Positions 48,216 to 60,600 of a stretch of 64,000 nt of DNA are shown here, piece after piece. A program made the translations under genes and the position numbers. Every line of letters starts with the position of its first letter. Position 1 is the stretch's first letter. The stretch is from Ailanthus altissimus (Eukaryota > Streptophyta > Magnoliopsida > Sapindales > Simaroubaceae), in NCBI GenBank assembly GCA_946807835.1, contig OX327697.1:20842001-20906000 (forward strand). Direction: 5' to 3'. The notes beneath the pieces were generated by a model that was given only the letters and a program-made list of their open reading frames with translations, did not search any database and was not told where the DNA came from.

Positions 48216-48963
48216 GTTTATTGGAGAAATAGCCATTCTCCCTGTGAGATTAGGTTAAAGTAAAAAACCCTAACCAAGTTCAACCTTAAACTCTAACCTC
48301 TTTATGCAGCAGAATAACCTAGGTATCAAGCAAAAACAGCAAGAATTTAAAGCAGATAATAAAGAGCACAACATAATCATTTACGTGATTTGGCTACATT
48401 ACCTATTTTCACGGTGGATCTAAGGATCATAATCTCTTTTATTAACTTCTTAGATAAGTTATAAGGAAAACCCAATGAAGAGCTCTTAAAAAGATCTAAT
48501 GTTTAGTGTACCCTTACTCTCCTACGGACCGTGAACACCCAAACAACAGTTCCACCCTAGTGCATACAAGCACTTAGTGTCTACCTAGTTCTTCCCTCTC
48601 TTAGAGTCTCTCTTAATGCTTAATCTCAACTACAGGGTTTACAATGATTTATATAGGGATTATTTTGTCCTTATTAGAGTAAGAGTCCACTTGTTTTGGA
48701 AGTCTAAAACTTCCTAAAACTTATATATTCGAATTCGAAACTGATTCTGCCCGCTTTGGCACTGCGGCATTGAGGACCTGGCTCTGTGTTTTTCTCGTTT
48801 CTTTTATGTCTTCGAGTCCCGTTTCACTTCCCTCTTCGTGTCTCACATGTCCTGGACTTCCTCATGCATGTCCCATACGTTCTAGACTTCTTGTGACTCT
48901 TCTCTTTGATATTCTGCACAATTCTTACCCAAATAAAATTGTTGAATCATCAAATCTCTAATA
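48216..48963 (-). mobile_element. 5' LTR of the gag-PR-only copia derivative
   Basis: Plus-strand ends TATTGGAGAAAT and AATCTCTAATA are near inverted repeats. The minus reading is followed by TGGTAGCAAAG, a degenerate initiator-Met primer site. The flanks of the whole element (AATTC before 45943, CATTC after 48963) could be a mutated 5-bp target duplication. Confidence 0.8.
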
Positions 48964-49404
48964 CATTCACATCTACTTATTTTCACACATTTTCAACACA
49001 AACCATTAATTCCATCTAAAAGTAGAAAAACTAACCAAGTATTGGCCATTTTTCAAATATAAAGTGAGTAATAGAATAAAAAAGTGTAATCTAATCAATG
49101 TCGCCTTTGAAACTGTTGATTTACACCATATTGATTTGAGAGAATGTATTTGAGTTTTAGAGAGAGTGTGTTTTTTTTTTTGTCTTTTTTAATTGAGAGT
49201 TATAATTGTCTAATTTTAAATTTTTTTATTATAAAAAATTAATTTTTATGTTTGAGAAAACAATACTTAAAAACTTGGACCATTTATAAAAATTCTTTAT
49301 ATATATATTAACAAGGACCGCGAGGTTCCATATTAAAACCTATCACGTTTCTTGACAGATATAACACTTGATGTTAATTAATATTTGTTGGAAACATTGT
49401 ACGG

Positions 49405-49570
49405 GTTATATGATAATTTAGTTTTATTATCATGACCCAAATAATCAATCTCCAAAATTGCAACTTGACAATAAACTAAATGCCTTGACAGCTCAAGCTT
49501 TATGGGCTGAATGACTTAAAACAGGCGATCATGACAAAATTATTATTTTATGCATCGAGGATTAGACCTC
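49405..49570. repeat. Dispersed direct duplication, copy 2
   Basis: Partner of 41525-41715. Between this and the previous LTR (48964-49404) the DNA is AT-rich with no gene seen. Confidence 0.8.
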
Positions 49571-49756
49571 GTACTAAAATAAACCACCAAAACCTAAAAA
49601 TGTGCACGTCTTACTCTTACGCCACTCTTTTATTAGTTAACACTTTGCCGTCTCAATATATCATTTTTATTTGACGAATATAAATACACTCCATGCATCA
49701 AAAGAGTCTTGAATTAGATGGTAAAACACTAATATTTAAATTAATAATACTATTTT

Positions 49757-50330
49757 TATGTATTAAAAAATTAGTGATTCAACAATCTTGATTGGACAAG
49801 AATTGAGATGAATACCAAAGTGGAGAGTCACAAGAAGTTTAGAATATGTGGGACACTCATAGAGAAGTCTAGGACGTGTGGGACACGAAGGGGGAAGTGA
49901 AACGGGACTTGAAGATGCGAAGGAAACGAAAAAATCGCTGGATAGCTGCCAGCGCCCAGACGCGTCAGGATGTTCATTTTGGTTTGAGATTTTGAGTTTT
50001 GGAAAGTTTTGAACTTCCAAAACAAGTGGACTCTTACTCCAACAAGGAATAGGATTAGTAGGCACGAAATACACCCTATATAAACACTTGTAAACCCTTG
50101 TTTAAGATCAAGCATCTAAGGTTTCAAGATGTAACCATAAGAGAGAATAGAGGAGTTAGGTAGGCACTAAGTGCGTGGTGCATTAAGATGTAACTTTTGA
50201 GGAGTGTTTTTTCTTTAGGTTCTTTGAGTGAATAAAAGAGAAACACCATAGATCCTTTTGGCTTAGATGCTCGAGCTATTCTTGTGTTCCTTGTAAAAAT
50301 CTCTTATGAGGAGATACTAAGAGGTCTTAG
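49757..50330 (+). mobile_element. Solo LTR of the gag-PR-only family, plus orientation
   Basis: It starts TTAGTGATTCAACAATC, the inverse complement of the LTR right ends at 46764 and 48963. It carries CCCTATATAAACACTTGTAA (promoter) near 50073 and GGCACTAAGTGC near 50163 in the order expected. The 3' limit is approximate, since similarity fades after about 50330. The word CCAGCGCCCAGACGCG near 49948 corresponds to the GC-rich part of the other copies. Confidence 0.7.
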
Positions 50331-51797
50331 AAAGTCATGATGATCAAGGGTAGATACTTAGAGGTCTCTATGAGAGATACTAAGGGGTCTAGTGGGATCA
50401 TTGATGATGTAAGAAGATACTTAGTAATCTATATCAATAATAAAAAGTTGGATCATGAATCCTCCGTGCACGTAGGTAATTTTAGGCCGAACCACGTATA
50501 TCTTGTGTCTTGTGATTGGTTTGTTTTCTTTATCTTTATTGGTGTGTTAATATTATGTTTTCTTATTTATAGTGTGAGTTATGGTTTTTCGCTGTGCATA
50601 GAATAAAAGAGGTATCAAGGTTGTGACTTAATTGATGCTATAGGGGTATCAAATTGAAGTGCATAGCTTGATATCCGCAACATTATATAATTAGAATATA
50701 AATTTTATATTTTAAGTAATGTAATATTTGACGTGTCTATTGTTAATTAGAGATGTATAACTATCACATTCATACAAATTTCAAAAAGACCCATATGTGT
50801 AGATAATTTATTTTTTTACCATAAAATAATAGATTAATCTTTATTAATTAAATAAACACAATTATTGATTAAAAATAATGATAAATAAAATATTTAATAA
50901 TAAATATACAAAAAAAATTTGTTTTTTTTATAAATAAATCTATCTGAAGAAACACATTTCAATATTTAATGATAAAGTTTTGCAAAACAATAAGATAACA
51001 ATAGAAGAAAAAAGTTATAAATCTAAAGAATCTAAGAAGTTCTACAACTTTGGAATAAAAAATTCATCGCTTGAAAAATGGCGTATAAAATGGCTTTCTT
51101 TTATTTTTTTAATTTTATTCCTTATTTTAGTAAAATAATTAATATTTATTTTAATTTTATAATTTAAATAATTAATTAATTATTATAAATTTAAACAATA
51201 TAAAAAAATTTAAAAAATTAAATTAAAAAAAATAAAGGGCCATTTCATAAGAACCTTCCTTTTATTTTATTTTTTTAACATTTTAGTAAAATAATTAAAA
51301 AAGCATTGGGCACTATGTTGGGCTACGTGCATAACACCTGTACGGGGCCACCCACCCTACGCTGAGCGCTCTTCTTTATCTTTTATTTTTTGAAATTTTT
51401 TTTTCAATTTTTTAATAATTTGTTTCAATTTAAATAATTAATTTACAAATTATTTATAATGAAATATAATTAAAATAAATAAAAAATAATTAACTGATAA
51501 ATCATGCAATATTAATTAATTGTATTAAAAACAAAAGCAATTTTGAGTATAAACAAAAAAAAATGAAAACAAATTGAATTCTGAGTTAAAAAAAAGCTAA
51601 AGTAAAGCAAAGTTTCTTTTTTCCGCATGCAATGCAATTTTTACTCAAACCTTTTTAAAAATTTTTAGATTTGTAGTTTTTTACTCCTATTCATCATATT
51701 TATATGAAATCAACTTACTCCCCCTAAAAATCTTTAAAGACTCAAATATCAAACTCTTGACGTACTTTATTTAAATGAGCAGGCCCTAAAAGCCAAA
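50331..51797. other. AT-rich intergenic DNA
   Basis: No gene was recognised. 50337-50610 has an open frame without family likeness and is probably part of retroelement leader sequence. 50690-51740 is extremely AT-rich. Confidence 0.5.
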
Positions 51798-52614
51798 TGT
51801 TGGGGTTAACCACTAGGAGCACTTGAGGAAATGAGCGCAAAAGCCAAAATCTTGCTCGAGTAGCCATCTCATTATTTTGATCAACTTAAGCTTTACCTAG
51901 GCTTAGGTCAAAGTCGCGTAGTCTAAACTTGTCCACACACTCAAAGGGCTTCAACTAAGAGCGGTATAAACACCGTGAGAAGACCAGCTCGGCAAGTATG
52001 CCGAGCCATTCATCGACAAGCATTCCAAAGGTCGCATAAGCAATAAAAATTGCGGAGCAGCTGGCTTAGCCATTCCAAGAAGCCAACTTCTCATAACATG
52101 AAGACGTTAAGTCAACGACCCAAATAAGGCAAGCTAGTTAGTGTGACAATCTGCACTTCCGTTAAAGGAAAATCTTTAAATCAGGGAAATGATATGCCTT
52201 AAAATACGTGAGACAGATGACTTGATTGTCTGCCTTTATCCACGCTGAAAAATCTGGCGATGACCTAAATATCCATCTTTGAAGCCTTCCAGACCCGATG
52301 CTATATAAAAAGGAGAAATGATTAAAAACAGGTTCTAACTCTAAGCACTCCATACAAAGAACTCTCTAAACATTCTCCTTATTTTTACACCATCCACTAA
52401 AAGTCTGACTTAAGCATCGGAGGGTCTTCATCGAAACCATCATTAGTGAGGTCTTAATGATAGTGTTTTCCTTGTGTTTTCAAGAGCAATATAACCAAGA
52501 AGCCTAATAAGGCTTAAAAATATAGCCCACTCAGGCGGAGCCCAGAGTTCTAATTCCCACCTCAAATAAATTTAAAACTCGTTGGCCTGAAAGAGCTATT
52601 TTTTTTTATCAACA
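51798..52614 (+). mobile_element. 5' LTR of Ty3/gypsy element 1
   Basis: 817 bp beginning TGTTGGGGTTAACC and ending ATCAACA, an inverted TGTTG/CAACA pair. It contains a TATA-like CTATATAAAAAGG near 52302. The gag remnant starts 68 bases downstream on the same strand. Confidence 0.75.
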
Positions 52615-52681
52615 ATTTTTTACACCAACTGTGGGATCAGAACAACAAGCTTTGTCAAGGATCCACCTCTTACACCTGCAA

Positions 52682-53846
52682 ATGGCAGAACATTCACCCA
52701 ATAGTCAGAATCAATTTTTGGGATAATAGGTGGAAAATTTGGGTAGGAAATGAGGCCAAAGAACCTACCCAGCAAACCCAACGAACTTGCTTAAAGCTTT
52801 CTTGCCAAGAGAAATTCACGATGAGTTATAGATGTTGAGGGAGGAGAAAGATGAGTTAAGAAAGTTGATGATCAAGATGTTGAAGAAGCAAGGGAGAGAC
52901 AGAGGGAAGATAAGGGAAGATCGGAGGGAAAACCTCAATGTCTAAAAGCCGAGTACCCAGTTCCAAAACCAACTAGCTCAAGAAGAGAGATCAGAGGTCC
53001 CATATAACCCTACTGGGGTAAGGAGGCATAACCGAGCACCCAATGAATAAGAGATATCCTAGGTCAGGGACTCCGAGCAAATTATGAGAAATGACCACAA
53101 TAACCCGAAACAGTAAAATGCAGTACAACCTTTAGAGGAAAAAATTCAAAGCTTGGAGGATGACTAAAGAATCTCTTGAAAGAGAGGGAAAAGACAGAAC
53201 AACCTCCTCCAATAAAGATATAGAAAGAGAAAATTCCCGCTAATTGACAAGTTGAGAGATATAGAGCTTCCAAGAAGGCTTAGACTACTGAGCTTCTCAT
53301 TGTACATGAGAGTTTCTGACTCCAATCATTACATTGACCAAGTAACTGATCTGTTGTCCATCTCAGGGTAGAGGCAAGAGCAGATGTACAGACTTTTTTA
53401 TATGAATCTTAAAGGTCCATTCCTCATCTGGTATTAAGGGCTAAAGTAATAGAGTATATCCTTATATTATGAGCTTACGACAAAATTTACTCAACACTTT
53501 CGGGGATTTAGCGAAAAATCCTTGGCAACTAAAGTAGATTAGGTAGGGAATGAATGAAAGCCTTAAAGATTACTTGAAGAGGTTTCATAAAAAGAAGTTA
53601 TCTCACTTGAGGCATTCGACTAGACTATAGCTATGAAGGTGCTCAGGTTTGGGTTGAAGTTAAATAAGTTTTGGTACTAATTGTCTGAAAGTGATGTTCT
53701 GAACTATGTTACTGTATACAATAATTCGTCTAAATATATTTCCATAAAAGAAGAGGAGGAAGCAAAAAGATCTTTCGCAGATGCTACTTAAGGTCAGGTT
53801 CGCTTGCGAGAGAATGAAAGATACAAGGAGATAAAAGAGTTGTTGC
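52682..53846 (+). pseudogene. Ty3/gypsy gag remnant (element 1, part 1)
   Basis: Starts MAEHSPNSQNQF. After several stops a Retrotrans_gag-type core is readable: FYMNLKGPFLIWY, YYELTTKFTQHFRGFSEKSL, ISLEAFDQTIAMKVLRFGLK (the last two with frame or stop repairs not made here) and KYISIKEEEEAKRSF. The coding text breaks at 53846, where LTR-A has inserted, and continues at 56043. Many stops, so dead. It resembles gag of the Tat-type gypsy lineage. Confidence 0.75.
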
Positions 53847-56037
53847 TGTTGGAGCTAGTGCTCACGTGCCATTCCAATATTGTATGAATATTAATTGTTA
53901 ATATTTATACAATAAATATTTCGAATAAAGATTGTTAATATTATATTAACATGGTATAATGCTTGTAACATTACAGATATTTTTTGATCTGAAAGAGTTC
54001 AGATCTGGTCTAAAGGAGTTTAGACCAGAACTAATAGTTAGCAAAGCTGAGAGTTATAAATGCTAAGAGTTAGCACTGTTTATAGTTATCAGTTTATAAG
54101 AGTCAGCAAGGCCTAAAGAGTTAGAACCTTGTTTATAATAGGACAAAGACCTGAGAGTATACTTGTAATGATATAGTTGTAAAGAGTTGCAATGATTGCT
54201 AAGAAATATCATTATGTAAGTATGTCTCAAATATAATGTTCCTGATCTATGACCACCAATACGGGTCTATTGGTGAATTCACAATATATAGATTAGTGTA
54301 TGTCTATATCTGACTGGTTCAGATGGTTGTTCTTAGTTAACCATGAGCTTAGAGCTTGTATAGGCATGCGGGTATCCAGTCAGGACTGGATACTGAACAG
54401 ACTTATGAGGACCCCAATAGATATCCTATGACACCGTCAAAGGAAGGTCCTCTCGAGTTGAGTAGTATTTGTGGTCCTTTGACCTGAGCGCCACGGTGGT
54501 CTTGTGAGTGATCCATCATGCTTTAGTTCCACATATGTCAGAGACCTTTCATGATCTGACCGCTATGTGTCGCTGGGTATGGTCCGATGCTCATGGAGTC
54601 CGGTGTGCGTAGATACGGGATCCGTCAGCTTACGTAGGTAAGTTGTATATCCGATGCTCCGAAGTTGTATTTCATAAAGTCTTGTGGCCACAAGCATAAA
54701 CCCGAGAAAAGAGTTTCCCATAGGGTTAAACAATATCGAAAAAGTGTTTGCGTATATTGTTTATTGAGATACGAATCTGGAGATAAGATTATGGATGAGC
54801 AAATGGGGATTTGACGGTTCTGATCTATATCCCCGCACATCCAAGGTATAAATGATGGAAGGATTATACGTATACGTTATGACCTCAACTTGTATGGTAT
54901 GACACGCTGATTTGTAATATTCGTAACGTGTGCGTGAGGCATCGATTACGGATTAATGGAATAGTTCCATTTGACAAATCGGGTGTGCACCTAGAGAGTC
55001 CCAATATGAAATGTACTCTTTGAGCACTTGGGCAGTGTACCGTATTGAATTGTTCAATACAGTATAATTCAGCAATTACTAAGGTTACGTTAACTAAAGT
55101 ATATGGTTAAATGGTGGGACCCACTTTAGGTTAACTTGGTAACCAAGTAAGGATATAATAGTAATTTTACTTTATGATTATTTAATTGTTAAATAATAAA
55201 AATGAATATTTATTTATTTATTTGTTAAATAAATGATTTAATTTAACTATGATTAAAGGTTAATCATATGGTTAATTTAGTTAACTTTACTTAATGATTA
55301 AATAAAGGTTAACCTAACCAAGGTTAAGTTAGTTAATTATGGTTAGAATAATTAAATATTTATTAACTTAAAGGTTAAGTTAAAATAATCTAACTAAGGT
55401 TAAATATTAACTAAAGTTAGGTTAAACCAAATGAAATGCAAATGAAATTCAAATTAATTTAGAATTTATGCATTAGTATATAAAGTGAAATGAAATTCAA
55501 AATTCATAAGTTTTTAATTTTAGGTTTTGCATTTTGGGAGCCAATTCAATTTAAGAAATTGAAATTGTTTGTTTTGTGTTTTAAGTGTTAGAACAACAAA
55601 ACAAATTAGATAAATGGTTACTAAATGTAATAACTAAAAACAAGATTTGTTTTATTTATTCAAGAGTTGAATAAAAGGAAAAACAAATTTAATTAAGTTA
55701 AATAGTTTAACTTTGAAAAATGTTTAAGAGTTAAACATATATGCTGGATTAAGATGCTGTCATTCTAGACAATCAAACCCACCCTTGTTGATTGCTAGGA
55801 TTGATCAAAGATTCATTTTATGGTGGACTTCAAAGAAAATTAATCCAAAGGCTTCATTGGTGATATTTTCTCAATCTTGAATTTTCAGTTTATCAAATAT
55901 ATATTTTCAGTGTTCATTGTATTTAATCTTCCGTTGTGCAATATGTATGTATGAGATATGTATATTGTTTGTATGATGAACACAACCCACATGCAAGCAC
56001 CCTAATAGTTAATTCGTACAACCCAACACACCCAAAA
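53847..56037 (+). mobile_element. Solo LTR-A, inserted in gypsy element 1
   Basis: 2191 bp beginning TGTTGGAGCTAGTGCTCACG and ending CACACCCAAAA. It is flanked by a perfect 5-bp duplication GTTGC (53842-53846 and 56038-56042). It is the same family as LTR-B and carries the uninterrupted form of the site at which the 3.36-kb LTR inserted into LTR-B. The TTAAC-dense block lies at about 55240-55440. No coding region belongs to it. Confidence 0.92.
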
Positions 56038-57504
56038 GTTGCTACCCCTTTAAAGTACCAAAAGGTAGACAATAGTTATCTGACTTAACAAAAAGTGCCT
56101 TACCTAAATCAATGTAATATACCCCTTTGGAGAAATGATGGCAGAATGGACACTACCTTCAAACTAGCTACTCCGAACAGCCCAGAAGTCCGTGAAAGAA
56201 TGATAAGTGGCTTAGATCAAAAATTTCATTCCTTTAGCTATTCCATTAAAAGACATCTATAGGGCTATTAACAATAGAGGCTTGCTCACTAAAGCATCTC
56301 ACAAAGTTAAATGGGTAGAGCAATGAACAAACCCTAAGAGTTGGTGTAAGTTCCACCATAGTTTTGGGTATACTATGAGGAGTGTTTGGAGTTAAAGAAG
56401 CAAGTAGACATCTTGATAAGGAATGGTTATTTGGAAGAATTCTGAGCAGACAAGCATTGCAACCCGCATGTCGATCGTCAAAGTGGATCGAACCCTAAAA
56501 CTGCTATGATCATATCTGGGAACTCATAATGGCAAGTAATTTGAACTGATAGAGAAAAAAATATTTACGTATTTAATGATAGGGCATTATGTCATGTGCA
56601 ATATTCTACAGACTAAAAAATTACGATTGCAATAGAAAGTTCCCATAATATTCATTGAGAAAGATGCCTAAGAAATAAGTTACCTACATATGATGCACTT
56701 GTTGTGGCTATGTAGGTGACAGGCATAGAAGTTAACAGGGTGTTTGTTGGCCCTAGTAGTCTGGTCAACATAATATTCAAAGACATCTTAGACGAGCTAA
56801 AAATCAAGAATTTCACATGAAGAGAACTCAGACCCCACTGCAAGGGTTTGGAGAGAGTTGCATTGTGCCAATCGGTATAATGGTCCTTCCTATGGCCTTG
56901 GGATAAAAACTATATGACAAAACGGTTATGACAAACTTTGTAGTTGTTGACCATTCATTCTCGTACAAGATTTTGGTTGGATGACCCTTTATGAGAAATG
57001 TCAATGTTGCTCTATCTATACATTATCTGAAGCTCAAATTTTCGGTCAGAGAGGGAGTATGAGTTATGGCAGAAGATCAGAAGATGGTCAAGAGTTACTA
57101 TACTGTATCGGCTAAGATGACCTACTATATTTCTATAGTTGATCCATGAAGTGAAGATGAGGGATTGTCCGAGCCAGCGAAGGAATTAATTTCGATCCAA
57201 GTTAAACCTGACACGCCAGAGAAGGAGGTCAAGATCAGCTCTCAGTTCGAGGTTAAAGTCAGAGAGGGGTTGACAATGCTGGTGTGATAATTCTCAGACA
57301 TTTTTGCATGGTCCCGTAGGGATATACCATGAATTGATCCTGAATTGGCTTTTCACATATTGGTAGTAGTAAGTCTGACTTTCCAACCGATCAAGTAGAA
57401 GAGGAGAATACTTAATTAAGAAATGAATGAGGCAATGGCAATGGAAGTAAAAACATTATTAGTCGTAAGATTCATCAGGGAAGTCCACTACTCTGATTGG
57501 TTGG
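56038..57504 (+). pseudogene. Ty3/gypsy gag end, protease-RT linker and RT start (element 1, part 2)
   Basis: Continues element 1 after LTR-A. The gag tail with a hydrophilic linker (SWCKFHHSFGY-like, then RNGYLEEF, about 56320-56450) precedes a protease-RT linker (FSYKILVGWPF-like, then YLKLKFSVREG, about 56955-57060). The opening of reverse transcriptase follows (FSDIFAWSRRDIP and FIREVHYSDWL, about 57290-57500). Coding ends exactly at 57504, where the LTR of element 2 begins. Stops and frameshifts are frequent. Confidence 0.75.
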
Positions 57505-58939
57505 TGACACGTCCAGAATATAGGAGTTATTCCCAAGTGCAGGATTATCGAAGTAATAAATAATCCGATAAGAACGGGGTCGATCCACAGGGAAGTAGAA
57601 TTAAAATTATAAATTATAAACACTTTAAAGATAATTAATACAGTATAAGATGTTTGCAAATATTATTTCAATTAACCAATTCAAATAAAAAGCTAAAGTT
57701 AGGGGGATTCACTCTTGGCATAAGAAGTAAGAATATATTTAACTTTTTTTTTTATAACTCAATTGAAATCCTCACACAAAGGAGGTTCCAACCGAAAAAT
57801 ATAGCAATTAAAGTTTATCATTATTTATATATTGATTAGTATTTATTTCTTTCAATTATTATACACCAAATCTTATAAATGGGTTCAAGTATTTATTATG
57901 CCAATCTTTATATTTGTCTACAATAAATCAAAACTCCCACTTTACAAGAAAGGTTATATACACCAAATCTTGTAAATAGTTTCAAGAATTTATTGTGCCA
58001 AGTATTAAGTTTGTCAATAATAAATCAAGAATCACCACTTTAGAAGAAAGGATATTAATTCTACAAACAAAATAAATACATCATATATAAATTTGCATAA
58101 CTTAAAAATGAAGCATTAAATTCATGAATAAATATTAAACATATCTTATTACCTTGCCAGGAGTTTCACCCTTTCACCTTAGCTTAAAAAAAATTATTTA
58201 GACATAATAAAACTAAAAAAAAAGAAAAGAAATGGAAGAAGAAATAACATGATTTAATAGTAAACAAGAGAAATAAATTTACAAAGAAATGGATATAAAG
58301 GACAAGTATTTTGAACTAAATTTTAACTTTCTAATTACATCCTTTAGGTATAAACAAGCCACTTATTTATAGAAAAACATGGATAAATCGAGACAAATTT
58401 GGAGGGAACAACTTGGTTGATGAAAGTCAAGAATGGTGGCAAAATAATTTGCATTCATTATCACTAGGGCACCCATTTGATTATCCAATTTGGAATTGAT
58501 GTGATTCGAATTAGCTATTACTCAAAACATCAAAGTTGTAGATAAGTTTCTTATCTTTCTAAATTGAGTGATCTCATACATATTAGATACGTATTTCTAT
58601 AGTTATGGGTCAAATATTGATGACTGTTCAAACTGGACCTGTATTGCAGATCAGTTCTGTTCTAGGCCATTTTTCACCCTCTAAACACTCGAATTTCCAA
58701 TGCTTTGTGAAATATAATACATTAGCCCATTGAGTCAGCTCTTTACAAAATCAATAATCACCTTAATTTGATCTTTAGGTAGAAAGTTATGCCTATTTTA
58801 CCGAACCTACCACAAAATAGTTAAAAGATAATTAAGTACAATATTATAAACATACTTAAGTTAAGAAAATTAAATACACTAGTAATACAAAACAATTATG
58901 TAAAACTCTTATTAAATGTGTAATTTCAAGTGTTCATCA
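57505..58939 (-). mobile_element. 3' LTR of Ty3/gypsy element 2 (minus)
   Basis: The minus-strand reading starts TGATGAACACTTG at 58939, directly after a G-rich polypurine tract, and ends GGACGTGTCA at 57505. Near the 3' end it carries CCCTGTGGATCGACCCCG, a stretch of a kind common near the ends of plant gypsy LTRs. Length 1435 bp. It interrupts the reverse transcriptase of element 1, so it is younger. The matching 5' LTR would lie beyond the window. Confidence 0.82.
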
Positions 58940-58975
58940 CACCCCCCAACTGGCCTATTGCTAGTCCCTAGCAAT
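58940..58975 (-). other. Polypurine tract and adjoining hairpin of element 2
   Basis: Minus-strand CCAGTTGGGGGGTG (58953-58940) abuts the LTR start and is the expected plus-strand primer. Just before it is the palindrome ATTGCTAGGGACTAGCAAT (58975-58957). Confidence 0.8.
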
Positions 58976-60138
58976 TCGAGCATAAATAAAATTTGAACAC
59001 TACCTAAGTATTTCAAACAAAACGTCAGTTTAAAATCACAATCGCTATAAAAGTTATTTCAATCATAACTTCTAAATACTTTTTTTTTTGTGTATGTGTG
59101 AATTAAGCCAAAGCCTTCTTACCATAAACCACAACATATATAGTCTTAAAAATTTTCCAAGTAAAAGCCTCAACTCTATATCCTTACAGATGAATAACTT
59201 GTTTAATGGCTTAGGATTTCACTCATGGAGTTGGAAAACAGATAATCGCTCAAGAAAAAGTTACATTTAAGAACAGACAGACAGACAGACTAACATTGAT
59301 CCAAGATAGGAAAATCAAATATTTAGAGTCAAACCATTATTGCTAAATACTAGCTTCAAGACTTTAATTATTTAATGCGAATCTTACGAATATAGAATTC
59401 GGTGATAAGATTACTTCCTAATGACTTTAGTCTTCTAAACTTGAATGAAGACTTTATTGAACTGAATTGACTTCTTTTTTTTTTTTATATATATTTTTTA
59501 TATTTTTTTACTCATTTTTTTTCTTTTTTGAAAGACATAAGGAATCATTACAAAATAAGAGCAATTTATCATCATAATACTTTTCAAATTTGTTTTTATC
59601 CTTCAGCTAAGCAACCAAATCATTCCTCATCCCAAATAATGTCATTCCAAATAAAAATTAACCATTTCAAAAGATCAATGAAAGTTCATAAGCTGTTATC
59701 TCAAACCTCTTCACTCACTCACAAAAGATATGTAAGTTTAGAAAATAATATGTATACTTAAACATGAAAATTCTTTTGGCTATATATATTGAATCATCCA
59801 TCTTACCACAAGGCTTAGTATTGTTCTCAAGAAATAATTTCAGAAGTTATTCTTTAGTAACCTAGATAGAAAAAATAATTTAAACTAAACAATTTTGAAA
59901 TCATATATCGATAGTAAAGCAAATTTATTTACGCAAGAGTTACCAAGAACTTAAGTAACAAACATTTATACATAAAATGTATTAAAAATAAACCAATTAA
60001 AATTTGTTTCAAAAGTTTATAATGTACTCTTTACTCTGCCATTCTAGAGCTAGAATGCGTCTCAAGAATACATAAATGAACATTTTACTCACGCCATTCA
60101 TGATAATAATAATTTTTTTTTTGTAAACAAGGTGATAA
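58976..60138. mobile_element. Element 2 non-coding 3' internal region
   Basis: AT-rich, no gene. It includes (GACA)5 at about 59273-59291 and long T runs near 59473-59530. It sits between the duplicated block and the polypurine tract. Confidence 0.6.
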
Positions 60139-60600
60139 CAATAATATCAACTATCTTCCCCTTAACTAAATTGAGACATTGTCCTCAATGTCAAAATATA
60201 GAAAGAGTAAAGTATAGAAGATATCACTTGAAACATCTTTTATTGAAAATTAAACCTGCAACAAAATAAAACAAGTCACACAAAAAGCTTAAAAATACAT
60301 AGAAATAGATAGGCTACAGATGAAGCGTCAAATCTATCTTGCATTTCTTTTCACTGTTATCAGTATACCAATAATATCAACTATCTTCCCCCCCAACCAA
60401 ATTGAGACATTGTCCTCAATGTCAAAATATAGAAAGAGTAAAGTATAGAAGATATCACTTGAAACATCTTTTATTGAAAATTAAACCTGCAACAAAATAA
60501 AATAAGTCACACAAAAAGCTTAAAAATACATAGAAATAGATAGGCTACAGATGAAGCGTCAAATCTATCTTGCATTTCTTTTCACTGTTATCAGTATACC
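60139..60600. repeat. ~230-bp tandem duplication with hairpin and G-tract module
   Basis: Unit 1 is 60139-60368 and unit 2 is 60369-60600. They are nearly identical apart from the CCCC versus CCCCCCC run near 60390. Each holds the palindrome ACATTGTCCTCAATGT (60176-60191 and 60407-60422). On the minus strand this is followed by a G-tract (TTGGTTGGGGGGG in unit 2, TTAGTTAAGGGG in unit 1). Unit 2 overlaps the end of the LOG copy. Confidence 0.92.
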
